Source: Diplonema papillatum (taxonomy: Eukaryota > Euglenozoa > Diplonemea > Diplonemida > Diplonemidae). From it: DNA of 64,000 nt. The notes beneath the pieces are model-generated. The model saw only the letters and a list, made by a program, of their open reading frames with translations. It searched no databases and was not told the origin of the DNA. The DNA lies in NCBI GenBank assembly GCA_030068145.1, contig JAPJBO010000783.1:1-64000 (forward strand). The letters are read 5' to 3'. A program made the position numbers and the translations under genes. Of the stretch, positions 51,548 through 61,914 are shown one piece after another. The first letter of the stretch is position 1. Every line of letters starts with the position of its first letter.

Positions 51548-51720
51548 TTCCCTTATATCCACCACTTCAAATTTTGTTCCCTTATATCCCAATGGGACAA
51601 CACATTTTGTTCCCTTACATCCTAATGGGATTACCTTGGGCAAGGCAATCCCATCGGGATATAAGAGAACAAGATTTGTTGGTTGGGATACAAGGGTGGA
51701 TTTTTTTTTTTTATAAGGGT
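51548..51720. repeat. TATATCCC palindromic repeat cluster
   Basis: Variants of CCCTTATATCCCAATGGGA and inverted GGGATATAAGAGAACAA lie upstream of the duplicated Dispatched leader. The palindromic arrangement is the same as at 19722 and 26195, but with TTGTTCCC in place of TTTGTGCCC. Confidence 0.7.
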
Positions 51721-51986
51721 GGACTATTTTTTTTATTTGTTCCGCGTTCGCGCGCGCGGGAAATTTTGAGAAATCCCGGAAAAAAAGATAGTTGGAAAAA
51801 AAAATAGTTTGGCTCCATGGTCCGTCATGGCACTGTGCAGCGCAACACGATACTACCACATTTTCACAACATTATATCCACCAAAACAGTAAAGTTGCCC
51901 AGGTTTTTACCTAAAACGGTATGGTTACTCAGGGTTTTGCGCAGTCGAGCTACAGTACTACGTACTGCAGCTAATACACGTACGTC

Positions 51987-52412
51987 TTGACAGCTCGCAA
52001 CGAAAAACCGCCCGAGCCAGCCACGCGTTGGACCTCAAAAAGAAATACCGTGCGTGTTGCTCCCTTGCAAGAGCTGGCTGAGAAGTGCAAGTCGTGGGTG
52101 ATCCTGTTCAATCGTATGATCACCTACTACCCGATCGGCTTCGTGCGCTGGTACAAAGAGGGCCGCACCCCATTCCAAAAGCTGACAAAGATCTTGCTCA
52201 GCCTTGATGAACTTCCTGTGGCGACGTTGCTGACGGAACGCAAGGGCGTCAACAAGGCCATCGTCCAGCACCGATCCCCCGCTGCACGCTTGAAAACTGA
52301 CAGGAACAAGAGCGAAGTTTCGCCGAGCTGCTTGCTACGCTTTGGTTTTCAGAATCGAAGTCTTTGGCGCTACGCAACACAGCAGACGTCCCTGCTAGGG
52401 ACCCACACGTGA
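51987..52412 (+). CDS. Possible TFIIS N-terminal/Med26-like domain protein fragment
   Basis: Frame of up to 141 residues. The stretch FQKLTKILLSLDELPVATLL followed by TERKGVNKAIVQHRSPAARL resembles the leucine-rich TFIIS N-terminal bundle (kiLxxLxxLpvtxxlLxxTgigkaVxxhrk). The translation before it is hydrophobic and aromatic. Nothing recognisable follows in frame, and the next kilobase has broken frames, so it may be an exon or a relic. The call is tentative. Confidence 0.3.
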   Translation: MTARNEKPPEPATRWTSKRNTVRVAPLQELAEKCKSWVILFNRMITYYPIGFVRWYKEGRTPFQKLTKILLSLDELPVATLLTERKGVNKAIVQHRSPAARLKTDRNKSEVSPSCLLRFGFQNRSLWRYATQQTSLLGTHT

Positions 52413-53480
52413 CTGGCAGCAAGATGTCATCGACGCAAGGAAGTCATCTTGGAAGGAGCCGGAAACCAAGCTGACGGCAACATCTGAGCTCATGCTCTTT
52501 GCGCTCGACACCGTGCTGGGACTGCCTGTTTGTCGTCATGCCCGGTCAGATTCCTGCAACAGCTCACCAGCATTTTGAGTGGGTGTACAAGTACAATGCC
52601 GGAGGTTGTGAGCGGACACACTACTTTGAGACCATTCGAGTCGAGAACACGTTTAACGGGCTCGGGACGAAGTTTCATAAGAGCAATGAAAAATTTACTC
52701 GTCAACTTTGGAGGGTGTCCGGGACAAAGCGCACTTGATGTACCCTTTTGTGACAGGGGTACGCAAATGTGCCCCGTACATCAACAGAGCAGCAGCTCGC
52801 GCAACTTCCCGGAACGGACTTCACGGCGGAGGAGTTTAGCAAGATCGTGTACCGCACGACTTTGAGTAATCGTCGAAATACGACGATTACTGGGAGGTTA
52901 TGCATCAGTTTCTCGAAGAGTGCGGCATGGCTGTAGACGACAGGCGTCACGGAGAAATCGCGCGGTTAACACCGGAGCTCTCTCCAGCATTCTGAGGAGG
53001 AAGTTAAGAAAAGGCTTCCGGAGGATGCTATCATTCCTTCCGAGCCTTGGGCGCGGACAGTAGCAAGTAAAAGCGACGCTTCGCTATGGTCTTCGCCACA
53101 GTCGCGTGCGGGCAGAAAACACCGCGTCGATGCTGGTTTCTTGCCCGTGCATATGTGCAAGATCACTGCATCTGGCTAAGAAACACGTTCGGGCCCATAA
53201 TCAGGATGGTTGCCCAAGACGAATAATCCCTGTGGGTGAGCCGCAGCAAGCCGTGCAACCGTACTGCAGAAGAGAAACAGCGCCGATATTTTGTTTTCGC
53301 GCGCGCGCGGAAGATTTTGGGAGCCGTGTAATGCGGTAGTAATAGTAGTAGTTTGAACTTGTTATGCAGCAACAATCTGTGTCGATAGCCTGCACAAGCC
53401 GCTACAGACTACCTCTTTGCACGCGTCGTGGCATGCTTCGGTCGCTTCTTGCCCCGCGTACTGTTTGACTCCGGTGCGCG
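52413..53480. other. Stretch with only short open frames
   Basis: I recognise no domain. A (CG)-rich run TTTTCGCGCGCGCG near 53285 resembles CGTTCGCGCGCGCGGGAAA near 51745, both followed by similar TTTTG sequence; they may be ends of a small repeat. Confidence 0.35.
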
Positions 53481-55209
53481 CTTCACGTCCGATGTGCAGT
53501 TTGATGACGGGGAATCAGATGATTCGGCGCACTTCCTTTTCTCCCTCGCAGGTTGTTTCCGCGGCCGAGATCTCGACTCCTTAGCCTGCTCGTCTTCGCG
53601 GCTCCGCTTCGGTTGGTTGTGGGCCCTGTGGCCGCGGCTGCGGCTCCAGCACCTTCGAGGCGCACGCGCTCGCCCGTTGGTCGACAGGTCCCCGCTTCAC
53701 CGCTGGCCGTCCTCCGTGGTGCCCTCGCTTGCAGCACTGCCTGGGCCTGCGGCACCGCACGTCCTCGTACCGCATGCACGTATCGGACGTCGGCAGCTCG
53801 TGAGTCAGGCACTTGTGGTGCGAGTTTTTGCAGCATGACGCCACCGACGTGCACGTGGAGCACGCCGTCATGCGGTGCTTCGTGCACATCTTCACCGCAA
53901 GCCCGTCCCCGTCCTCGTGGTGGTTGGAGCAGCACCACCAACACGGGTGCAGCCCTCGCACCTCGGCTTGCCGTGCAGCGGACACACGCGCTGGTTTCCC
54001 TCGAAAACGGGGACACCGTCCGGAATCCGCTTCGGGTCGCCTCCCTGAACCGCCAGCCTCTGCCCCCTCCTGGCTGGTGCCGACACATCCTCGGGACCCC
54101 ACTGGGCAGCACGATCGCTCCTTTGTCCACCGTACTCCGGAACACATCCGCACCCCACGACTCACCGTTAAAGCCATGGCGCGTACACAGCAGCTGCGTT
54201 TCCGGTACTTCCCTCGTTTCTTCCCCCCCCTCGGAATATCGGTCTTCGCGTGTACCCCGTAATGTGCGGAGAGCCACCAACCGTCCTCAGCGTGTCCACC
54301 CGGACTTTATTTTCCGCCGGCATCAGCGAGCCGCCTCGGGCAGCCACCAGCGCGCTGCTCAGGGTCGCCAACATCTTCGCCATCTTCTTTGTTCGCGTGA
54401 GGAGCGAGACTTTCAAGGAGGTCGCGATAAGGGGGCCCGGCAGGTCCACGCCGGTGAAGACCTCAAAGTCTATCGCCAGCTCCGCCGTCGAGACCTCGCC
54501 CGCGGTTGACCAGTACATGCCGTCCAGCCATGCCTGTGCCGCCCGGAAGACCCTCTCTCTGCCGACTGCCGCTACTATTTCAGGTTGATCAATGCTGCCG
54601 AGGTCAACAGGGTGGGCACTGCACGTCTCGTGGTCCAACTCTCTCCACGGGTGGTTTCGCTCGGCCGGATGTCTCCCCGCTCCAGCTCTCGCTTCTTCCG
54701 GCGAACATCGTTTGCAGCAACTCCACCTTTACCCCTTCGGACCCCCTCGGCAGGATGCAATGAATGGTCAGGCAGCGTGGCCACGCACTGCGGTTGCAAA
54801 GACGTGCGCCGGAACCTCCAGTACGAAGAGGTGGCGCTCCGTATGCCCCGCAGCGCCACCATACGTGTTCAAGTGTTTCCTCCTCACCGCGCGGTGTGTG
54901 ACCTCGTCGACATTGAACCGGCGATAACCCCGCGACGTCCCTCGCAACGTCAGGTGCCGTCGCGGACGCCGTCCAGAGCCCGTTGGTCCTCCGATGGTCC
55001 ACTCCTGCTGACATGCCGCCGAAATCCGGTTCCAACTCCTTCCACCGCCACGTGCGCACCACAGGTGCTTGAGCGCGCCGTTCTCAAGCTCCAGAAGCCC
55101 AAGTGTTGTCCCATTCTCGGCTCTGACATCCGATACATCGCTATCCCACCGTAACCCAACTCTCCGCACGTATTCGGCGGCTATCTCCACGGGGCCGTAA
55201 AGGCGCACC

Positions 55210-55811
55210 TCATCTCCGTATCCTTCTCTGATCCGGGCAATACGTTCCCGCAGGCGTACTCTCTTCCGACACATTTTCACGAGCAGCACTATGGAGGCGC
55301 ATGGTAGGACTACGTGGGGTCCAGCAGGTGCGCCTTGTTGAACACTCCGAGCACCACCTCTTGCGACCTCCTGAGCCGCGTCGTACCCGGGGGGCGTAGC
55401 GCTTCAGCTGCGTCGGAGTGCGCACATCCAACATCCAGATGCAGGTGTTGGTCACCGTCGCCGCCGCTACCAACGTCAATTCGTCGCCGTACTCTGTGTA
55501 CAGCCTCATCGCGTCCAGGTAGGCCGCCCAGCTGCCGTATCGCCCCGGCGCGAACGATTCGCGGGCCTCAGCGTCCCGACTCTCTGCCGCAGGGTATGCA
55601 CGTCCCACCCGACCAGCGATGCTGCCACCGAGGAGAAATGGCAGGCTCCATCCCCGGGCTGCGGGTCGATCATCCCGCCGAACTGCGACACGACCATCTG
55701 GAGGGTGCCGGCTGGGCGCCCGCCTGGGTTTCTCACCCCCCCGCACACACGCGCCCGCGCAGCTGTGCCGACATTCTCCGGCCTGACGGCCGACGGCGAC
55801 ACGTCATCCAC
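55210..55811 (-). pseudogene. OTU protease domain of the retrotransposon, frameshifted
   Basis: The first frame (55506-55811) has GGMIDPQPGDGACHFSSVAA, with catalytic Asp and Cys, and TLRQRV. A second frame (55210-55746) continues SWAAYLDAMRLYTEYGDELT, typical of OTU domains, then VTNTCIWML. The end, VVLGVFNKAHLLDP, is followed by a stop and a possible His. At least two frameshifts are needed. Confidence 0.65.
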
Positions 55812-56506
55812 AGCCCCGCTTCACTCTCTCCCTTCTTCTTCTGCTTCGCCTTTGAAGCCTGCGAATTCGCCGGCGTCGACGGGTCCGACAGCGACATCGA
55901 TGTCGCTCTCTTTAACCCTCTCGGGGTTGTCGAGGACCCCATTGCGGCGTCGGCGCCCTTCGTTGCGCCCTTGCCCTTCTAGGGCGTCGCTGCCTAGGCG
56001 TCTGTCCCTGGACCCCTCAAGGGCCTCCATCCTCTGCTGGAGCTCCTGCAATAACGCGTCCAGCTCGTTGTTCCTCCGTCGCAGGCGAGCGTTTTCCGCC
56101 CGCAGCTCCTCGTTTCCCTCACGTGGCGCGTCGGCCTGTCCGTCCGCAGTGCGTCGAGCCGACGCTTCAGCTCCGCGTTCTCTGCCTTCAGCCGGCGTGA
56201 ATCCGCGGCCCCGTGCTGCGCGTCTGTCGCTGCCACGCCTGTCTCGCCTGGGGGGGCGCTACCCGCTACTCCCCGCAGCACATCGCGGTAGCTGGTGCCC
56301 TTCGCCTTCCACTCCTTAGACAGGAAGCAGGGAAGTGCCAACGATCCAAGTTTCGGCGCCTGACAGAAAGACGGGAGCCACGAGCGTTTTGAAAAAAACC
56401 CTTTCGGTCGAGCCTAATCGTGGACCTCCAAACAGACTTCAGTCTGTGTACAGGTGCACTGCTACCCAGGCCAAAGACTTGTTCCGTAGGAAATCCGCTC
56501 TGCTGT

Positions 56507-56983
56507 TCACGAGCATGGAGCCGAGGTATTTGTAGTCCGAACCTCACGGAGGGATGCCCATCTGGACGCGTTACGGTACGTACAACTGACTACCTCTGTC
56601 TTGTCTACGCCGTAGTTGACCTTCAGGCCATACTTCGCGGCTGCCGCAGTGAGCTTGTGCAGGAGCACTCTGGCTGCTGCTGCGGATCGGGCTATTAGAA
56701 CAATGTCATCGACACATTCAAGGTGCTTTAGGCGGATATGCCATCCATCGTCCACACGTAGGACCAAAGCACACGCCCGCGTTCGGAATGTCCACCCCTC
56801 AACTTCTCTCATGATCGCATCGATCACGAGGCTGAACAGCGTTGGGGCCAATGTGTCCCCTTGGAGGACGCCCGAGCAAAGCTCGATAGCCTCAGTTAGA
56901 CCATGTGGCGTGCGAACCCTGCCTGTGTGGTGTCGCCCCACGGTATGTACTAATGATAGCACTCCGGAGCGAATCCGGTACAA
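56507..56983 (-). pseudogene. Reverse transcriptase palm of the retrotransposon
   Basis: Translation shows RTPHGLTEAIELCSGVLQGD, TLAPTLFSLVIDAI (RT motif 4) and LKHLECVDDIVLIA, where the usual YADD is CVDD, then KYGLKVNYGVDKTEVV (motif 6). The tyrosine-to-cysteine change and surrounding frameshifts show the copy is dead. Confidence 0.8.
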
Positions 56984-57586
56984 CGTAGGCTCCGAGAAGC
57001 TTTTCCAATGCCGACCTTAAGCCTACGAGAGGCACCCGCAATTTCAGAGATCGTGGGCGGTTCTGTCTTCCAGTCAAGGTTTCTGGCTGTTAGTCGCGGT
57101 ATCGCGGATGTGTCCTCACAATCACCGTGTTGTCTATAGCTCGGAAGTGCTCATCGTACTCCCCCTTTGACAGAGGGGGGAGACAGGCACAACTCTTCCA
57201 TAGGCAGGAAAGGGCCTTCCAGGCTGCGTGGGGGCTGTCGCCTCGATGTTCTTCAAAGAAACGCAGCAGGGTGGCTACAGGGCATGCGGCGTTGCCTCCT
57301 TCCGGCGGTTCCAGCAAGACTTCCTCGAGCTCTGGTGTCGGTAGCCGCGGCATACGTGGCTGCACGGGTGAGAGTATCTGCTATCTTCGCTTGTAGTGGC
57401 GCGCTCCTTGCGATGCTAGCGAAGTCAGGCTTTGGGGGTGCGCGCCTCCTCGGGTCCGCGTATCTGAACCAAAGGGTCACCTCGACCATCTTGTGATCGG
57501 AGACGAGGGTACTGAACCACCGGCTAGGTTCCTAAGTGCGCCTTTGCTGCACACTGCTGCCGTAGCGCAGCTTCAGGCATACGTGG

Positions 57587-57850
57587 TCAATCATGCGATT
57601 TCCCCACGTTGGTCGCGCGCTGTCTTGTCGCATGGTCGAGATCATTGGCGTGCATGAGGTCGCCTAGGCATCTTGATGCCTCCGCCATTTCAGGCGAGCG
57701 CCGGTGTCCCACGCTTTCTGGCGCCTCATGCCTCGCGTTGCCTTCGCCGGGTTGTAGTGCAGCGTTGAAGTCGCCCGCAACTACACAGTACTCGTTGTCG
57801 CGGACACGATCTAACAGAGCACTGAGGGTCAACTCTAAACCAACGTGTAA
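57587..57850 (-). pseudogene. APE-type endonuclease fragment of the retrotransposon
   Basis: LLDRVRDNEYCVVAGDFNAA is the central GDFN motif of the endonuclease/exonuclease/phosphatase fold. The N-terminal catalytic motifs are missing; the sequence above 57850 is a different, AT-rich tandem repeat, so the element is truncated here. The terminal SDH motif is in another frame at about 57490. Confidence 0.7.
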
Positions 57851-57869
57851 TGCGGAACAAATAAAAAAA

Positions 57870-58100
57870 AGGGGTATTTCCCTTCGAGCCAGCAAAAACA
57901 AATATAATTCCCTCACAGCCAGCAAAAACAAATATAATTCCCTTCGAGCCAGCAAAACAAATTTAATTCCCTCACAGCCAGCAAAACCGAATTTAATTCC
58001 CTTCGAGCCAGCAAAAACATTGCATTTTCTTACAGCCAGCAAAAAAATAGTCCACCCTATGGGAACAAAAATTGTTGTCCCATTGGGATACAAGGGAACA
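57870..58100. repeat. 30-bp tandem repeat and TATATCCC-like end
   Basis: About six copies of a unit containing TTCCCTTCGAGCCAGCAAAA or TTCCCTCACAGCCAGCAAAA (57877-58045), followed by a CCCATTGGGATACAAGGGAA palindrome related to the TATATCCC family. Confidence 0.8.
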
Positions 58101-58127
58101 AAATGAGAAGTCCAATGTGGAACACAC

Positions 58128-58915
58128 CTAAAGCCGAAAATCCAATCCTACCACTTTTAAAGCCAAAAAATCCAATCCTACTGCTATTAAAGCCGAAAAT
58201 CCAATCCTACCACATTAAAGCCGAAAATCCAATATTACCATTATTAAAGCCGAAAATCCAATCCTACCACTTATAGAAGTGTTAGAATTGTATTTCTAGC
58301 TTTAAAGTCGAAAATCCAATTCTAACACTTTTAGTAGCTCAGCAAGTCAAAATTGAACATCACGGTAGTTGGAGCTAAGCAGTCTCGTCAGGTTGTTATC
58401 ACGCGCGCAGTGTCACTGAACATAGCTCGGCCTGGTGGGCCCGGTCACTGGGGGAAGTCCTCTTGCCCTGGATTGAAGAACTTGCATGCGTAGCTTTGTA
58501 AGGCTGTGATGAACGCGTGCTCTCTCTCACATGCCGTGGGACACCCTTTGACCATGTTCAGAGAGGAGTGTCTGCCGGATCTCCTTCGCGTGTCACTTTA
58601 TACTTAAGGACGCTGTGGTCAAAAACAGCACATACCCTGCCTCTGTGTGGTGCAGGTTCCATTACATTGCATGGTTCGGTTACATCGCTTCATTTCCGTT
58701 CTCTTTCGTCGCATCTGATACCCCTCACCCAGGAGGGCCAGGCCGAGGTCCTCAGCCGACGTGTACACGCCCCCTTCTTCAACCATTACCTCCCCCTGCT
58801 CTCCTGAAACTGTTATTTGTGTTGAAAGTGTTTCGACTTTAGAATTGATAGAATTGGGGTTGGCTTTAAAAAGTGGTAGGATTGGATTTTCTGGCTTTAA
58901 AAGTGGTAGGATTGA
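58128..58915. mobile_element. Foldback-type element with inverted 29-bp repeats
   Basis: The left side has six or seven copies of AAAGCCGAAAATCCAATCC plus TACCACTTTT (58128-58345). The right side (about 58862-58915) has the reverse complement, GGCTTTAAAAGTGGTAGGAT, twice. Between them are about 500 bp without a recognised gene. The arrangement resembles a foldback transposon or a non-autonomous hAT relative. Confidence 0.55.
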
Positions 58916-58925
58916 TGATGATGAA

Positions 58926-59340
58926 GCCGGAAAACTGGATGCCGCCACGGTCGAAGACCGCTTGGCTGAAACTGCCGACAAGCGCATAGCAAGAGAGTCT
59001 CAAGAAGATTTTGAAGGCTGCCACCAAGAAGGGAATATTTGCTTTTCGCTGTACAGCATGCAGCTATGCATGCAGGACATTCTGGATCATTCCTACATGA
59101 GCCAGATAAAGAAGACAATCCAGGAGCTGGCCAAAAAGTTTAACAAACCTGAAGAAAAGGCCGCCCTCCGAGAGGCACAAGTGAGTGCAGGCATTGCCAA
59201 GCCGAGAGTCGTCCGGTACCCCACAGCGGTGCGGTGGAATAGTGCACGACACCGCACAGAGCATTGCCGCCTTGTTAGATCTTGGGTACCTCAAAAGACG
59301 GGTGAGCCAAGCTACACGCCACCAGATTTCCTATTTTTGT
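58926..59340 (+). pseudogene. hAT transposase fragment
   Basis: Translation CMQDILDHSYMSQIKKTIQE, KKFNKPEEKAALREAQVSAG and RVVRYPTAVRWNSARH matches the region of hAT transposases that ends in the conserved TRWNS. Neither the N-terminal zinc finger nor the C-terminal dimerisation domain is present. It sits directly beside the foldback element, which may be related. Confidence 0.55.
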
Positions 59341-59470
59341 ACCTCGGGATATAACGGAAAATAGCTAGGGATATAAGAGAAACAATTAGGGATATAAGAG
59401 AAAACATCAGGGATATTAGAGAAAACATTAGAGACGGATGAGAACCATTTGGGATATAAAAGAATGTTGG
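59339..59470. repeat. Tandem GGGATATAAGAGAAAACAT units
   Basis: Four to five degenerate copies of about 23 bp. The GGGATATAA core is that of the TATATCCC family. It marks the left boundary of the truncated MULE copy. Confidence 0.7.
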
Positions 59471-60770
59471 GAGTACGTGCGCTCGGCTAAGGCCGGCGCG
59501 TGGCGAGACTGGAGGCAGCAGTTAAAGTTCGGGGAACAGCAAAGTTCGGGCGAAGCTAAGTTCGGGCAATGCTAAGTTCTGGTGAAGCAAAGTTCGGGTG
59601 AAGCTAAGTTCGGGCGAAACAAAGTTCGGGCGAAGCAAAGTTCGGGCGAAGCTAAGTTCGGGTGAGCAAAGTTCTGGTGAAGCAAAGTTCGGGCGAAGGT
59701 GAAGCTAAGTTCGGGCGAAACAAAGTCCGGGCGAAGCTAAGTTCTGGGTGAAGCAAAGTTCGGACGTTCTGGTGAAGCTAAGATCGGGCGAAACAAAGTT
59801 CGGCGAAGCTAAGTTCGGGTGAAGCAAAGTTCGGGCGAAGCTAAGTTCTGGTGAAGCAAAGTTCGGGCGAAGCTAAGTTCGGGTGAAGCAAAGTTCGGGC
59901 GAAACAAAGTTCGGGCGAAACAAAGTTCGGGCGAAGCTAAGTTCGGGTGAGCAAAGTTAGGTGAAGCAAAGTTCGGGCGAAGCAAAGCTCGGGTGAAGCT
60001 AAGTTCGGGCGAAGGTGAAGCTAGTTCGGGCGAAACAAAGTCCGGGCGAAGCTAAGTTCTGGGTGAAGCAAAGTTCGGACGTTCTGGTGAAGCTAAGATC
60101 GGGCGAAACAAAGTTCGGCGAAGCTAAGTTCGGGTGAAGCAAAGTTCGGGCGAAGCTAAGTTCTGGTGAAGCAAAGTTCGGGCGAAGCTAAGTTCGGGTG
60201 AAGCAAAGTTCGGGCGAAACAAAGTTCGGGCGAAACAAAGTTCGGGCGAAACAAAGTTCGGGCGAAGCTAAGTTCGGGTGAGCAAAGTTAGGTGAAGCAA
60301 AGTTCGGGCGAAGCAAAGCTCGGGTGAAGCTAAGTTCGGGCGAAACAAAGTCCGGGCGAAGCTAAGTTCGGGTGTAAAGTTTGGCCTCGTACCCGGGGCC
60401 CAGCACGGGGGGGGGCCGCCCTGGGGCAGCCTTTTCCCGCCGCCCCCCCCTCCGGTATTTCTCCGGGGGGCTGAGAAACTCCGCAAAAAACGCAAATTTC
60501 GGGCACATCAGGCCCCGAAACGACAGCAAACCTCGAAATAATCTTCGACCGGAAAAGTGTCATGGGCGGGGTTTGAACCCGGACACACCGGCCTGAAGGC
60601 CGACACCCGCTCACTCTGCCACCCATATACATTTTCCCAGGGGGAGAAAAAGCCAGCTCCGCGCTATTATCTAGTTCAAAAACAATACACTTTTAAAAGT
60701 GGGGTTGGCTCGAATAGAGGCTATTCACATTGCATGTTCATAGGACCTCCAGTCTCGAAAAATTACAAAC
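59471..60770 (+). mobile_element. Internally deleted, right-truncated MULE-tail copy
   Basis: Positions 59471-59543 repeat the last codons of the MULE transposase gene (23555-23627) almost exactly. They are followed by about 840 bp of the 16-bp tail repeats, the GC-rich segment (60376-60511), the tRNA-like segment (60560-60628) and the leader and first codons of the OTU gene (60705-60765). The copy is then cut by a G-rich transposon end. It has no transposase core. Confidence 0.8.
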
Positions 60771-60821
60771 ATGCCCCCATAGTTTGGTACGATGCCAAAA
60801 AGGGGGGGGGGGGGGGGGGGG

Positions 60822-61854
60822 CGCATACATCCGATCCGACTCGTATTCTCGCATATTCTCGTATTGAGGGTCGCGGCCCCGATTCTCGCAAAATTCTCGC
60901 ATATTCTCGCAATTCTCGCATGATTCTCGCATGATTCTCGCATATTCTCGCACGTGCGAGAATATGCGAGAATGAGGTAACTCACTGTACGGGATGCTTG
61001 AACACATGAGAAACCGGCAGGAATCAACGTTTTAGGTCGTCTCCGAGGCTTCCGCGGCGCGTTTTGCCGCCACTGGGCCTCCCAACTTCTCCAGCTGCTG
61101 CTTCCTCTGTGTAGTAAACTTTCCTTTCTTCCTCTGCCTTCACTGCCACACACTCGTTTCGTCTGTTCGTGGATGCAGGCTTTCAAAGCTGTTTGTGAAC
61201 TCGGGAACCGAATTTGCTTGTGCTTTTAGCGTTATTTGTGGATTAGGTTTCCTTGACTCGCTGTCGCTGGCTCGCTGGATTCCAAGGTACCTGTGAACGG
61301 TTGCCATCCAGAGAACCTGCAACCTAATAATGCACCTGCAAAAAGGCGGCCCCGAGGTCAATTATTCAAAAAGCTGGCAGCAGCAACTGAACGTTAGCCG
61401 ACAGCTTCACGAAACGAGCTGTGGCAGAGGAAATCGTAGAAGAAAACACAAGAAGCCGCAGCAGGAGAAGTTGCAGACACAGTGGCTTGCGGAGCACTTG
61501 TTGTGAAGCGTGTTTTCATGGAGCAACCAGAGTTGTTGTCGGCGGCGTATTGTGTCCTAAAGGCAAGGCACAATGCCAGCTGCAAAGTTGCAGTTGGCGT
61601 AGCCTTATTTCGTTATTTTGCTAAGCGACAGGTTTCGATATCATCCATTGCTTCTCACGCACTGAGTACGTGTCGAGGCTTCTTCACTTGGTATTCCTGT
61701 CGGTGCCTCGAATACGGGTCAAATACATGGTTCTTCAGTGGTTTACAAATTCTCGCATTTCACTCGTATCATTCTCGCATGCGAGAATATGCGAGAATTT
61801 CATGCGAGAATGCGAGAATCATTCTCGCATACGAGTCGGATCGGATGTATGCCT
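60822..61854. mobile_element. 1.03-kb non-autonomous DNA transposon with ATTCTCGCA repeats
   Basis: Termini GCATACATCCGATCCGACTC (60823) and its exact reverse complement (ending 61853) form TIRs of about 24 bp. Inside each end are multiple direct and inverted copies of ATTCTCGCA (60847-60970 and 61748-61830). The interior has no recognisable transposase, so it is MITE-like. Confidence 0.75.
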
Positions 61855-61914
61855 AGGGGGGAAAATGTTTCTTGGGTTTGAAGAGCGCGTGGTGCTTGCA
61901 CCACTGAGGGGGGG

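Larger units (their letters stand above)
53483..57850 (-). mobile_element. Decayed non-LTR retrotransposon (APE-RT-OTU-zinc finger)
   Basis: A single minus-strand element read through many frameshifts, 5' truncated inside its endonuclease. In order: APE-type endonuclease (CVVAGDFNA at about 57780; VSDHKMVEVTLWF at about 57490), RT (APTLFSLVIDAI and CVDDIVLIARSA at about 56740-56890), RT thumb (YLGSMLVNSRADF and PVFLSGAETW at about 56350-56530), a coiled coil (56000-56190), an OTU protease (PGDGACHFSSVAASL at about 55645; YGDELTLVAAA at about 55480), a C-terminal zf-RVT-like finger (EETLEHVWWRCGAYG at about 54850) and Cys/His-rich sequence to 53580. APE-type LINEs with OTU domains are known from algae and protists. 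No reading frame is intact. Confidence 0.8.

Noticed and set aside
53483-54280. PiggyBac-type transposase Cys-rich tail
   Set aside because: Cys/His clusters are present (CWWC, CSTC) but no DDD core was found; the position fits the end of the LINE better.
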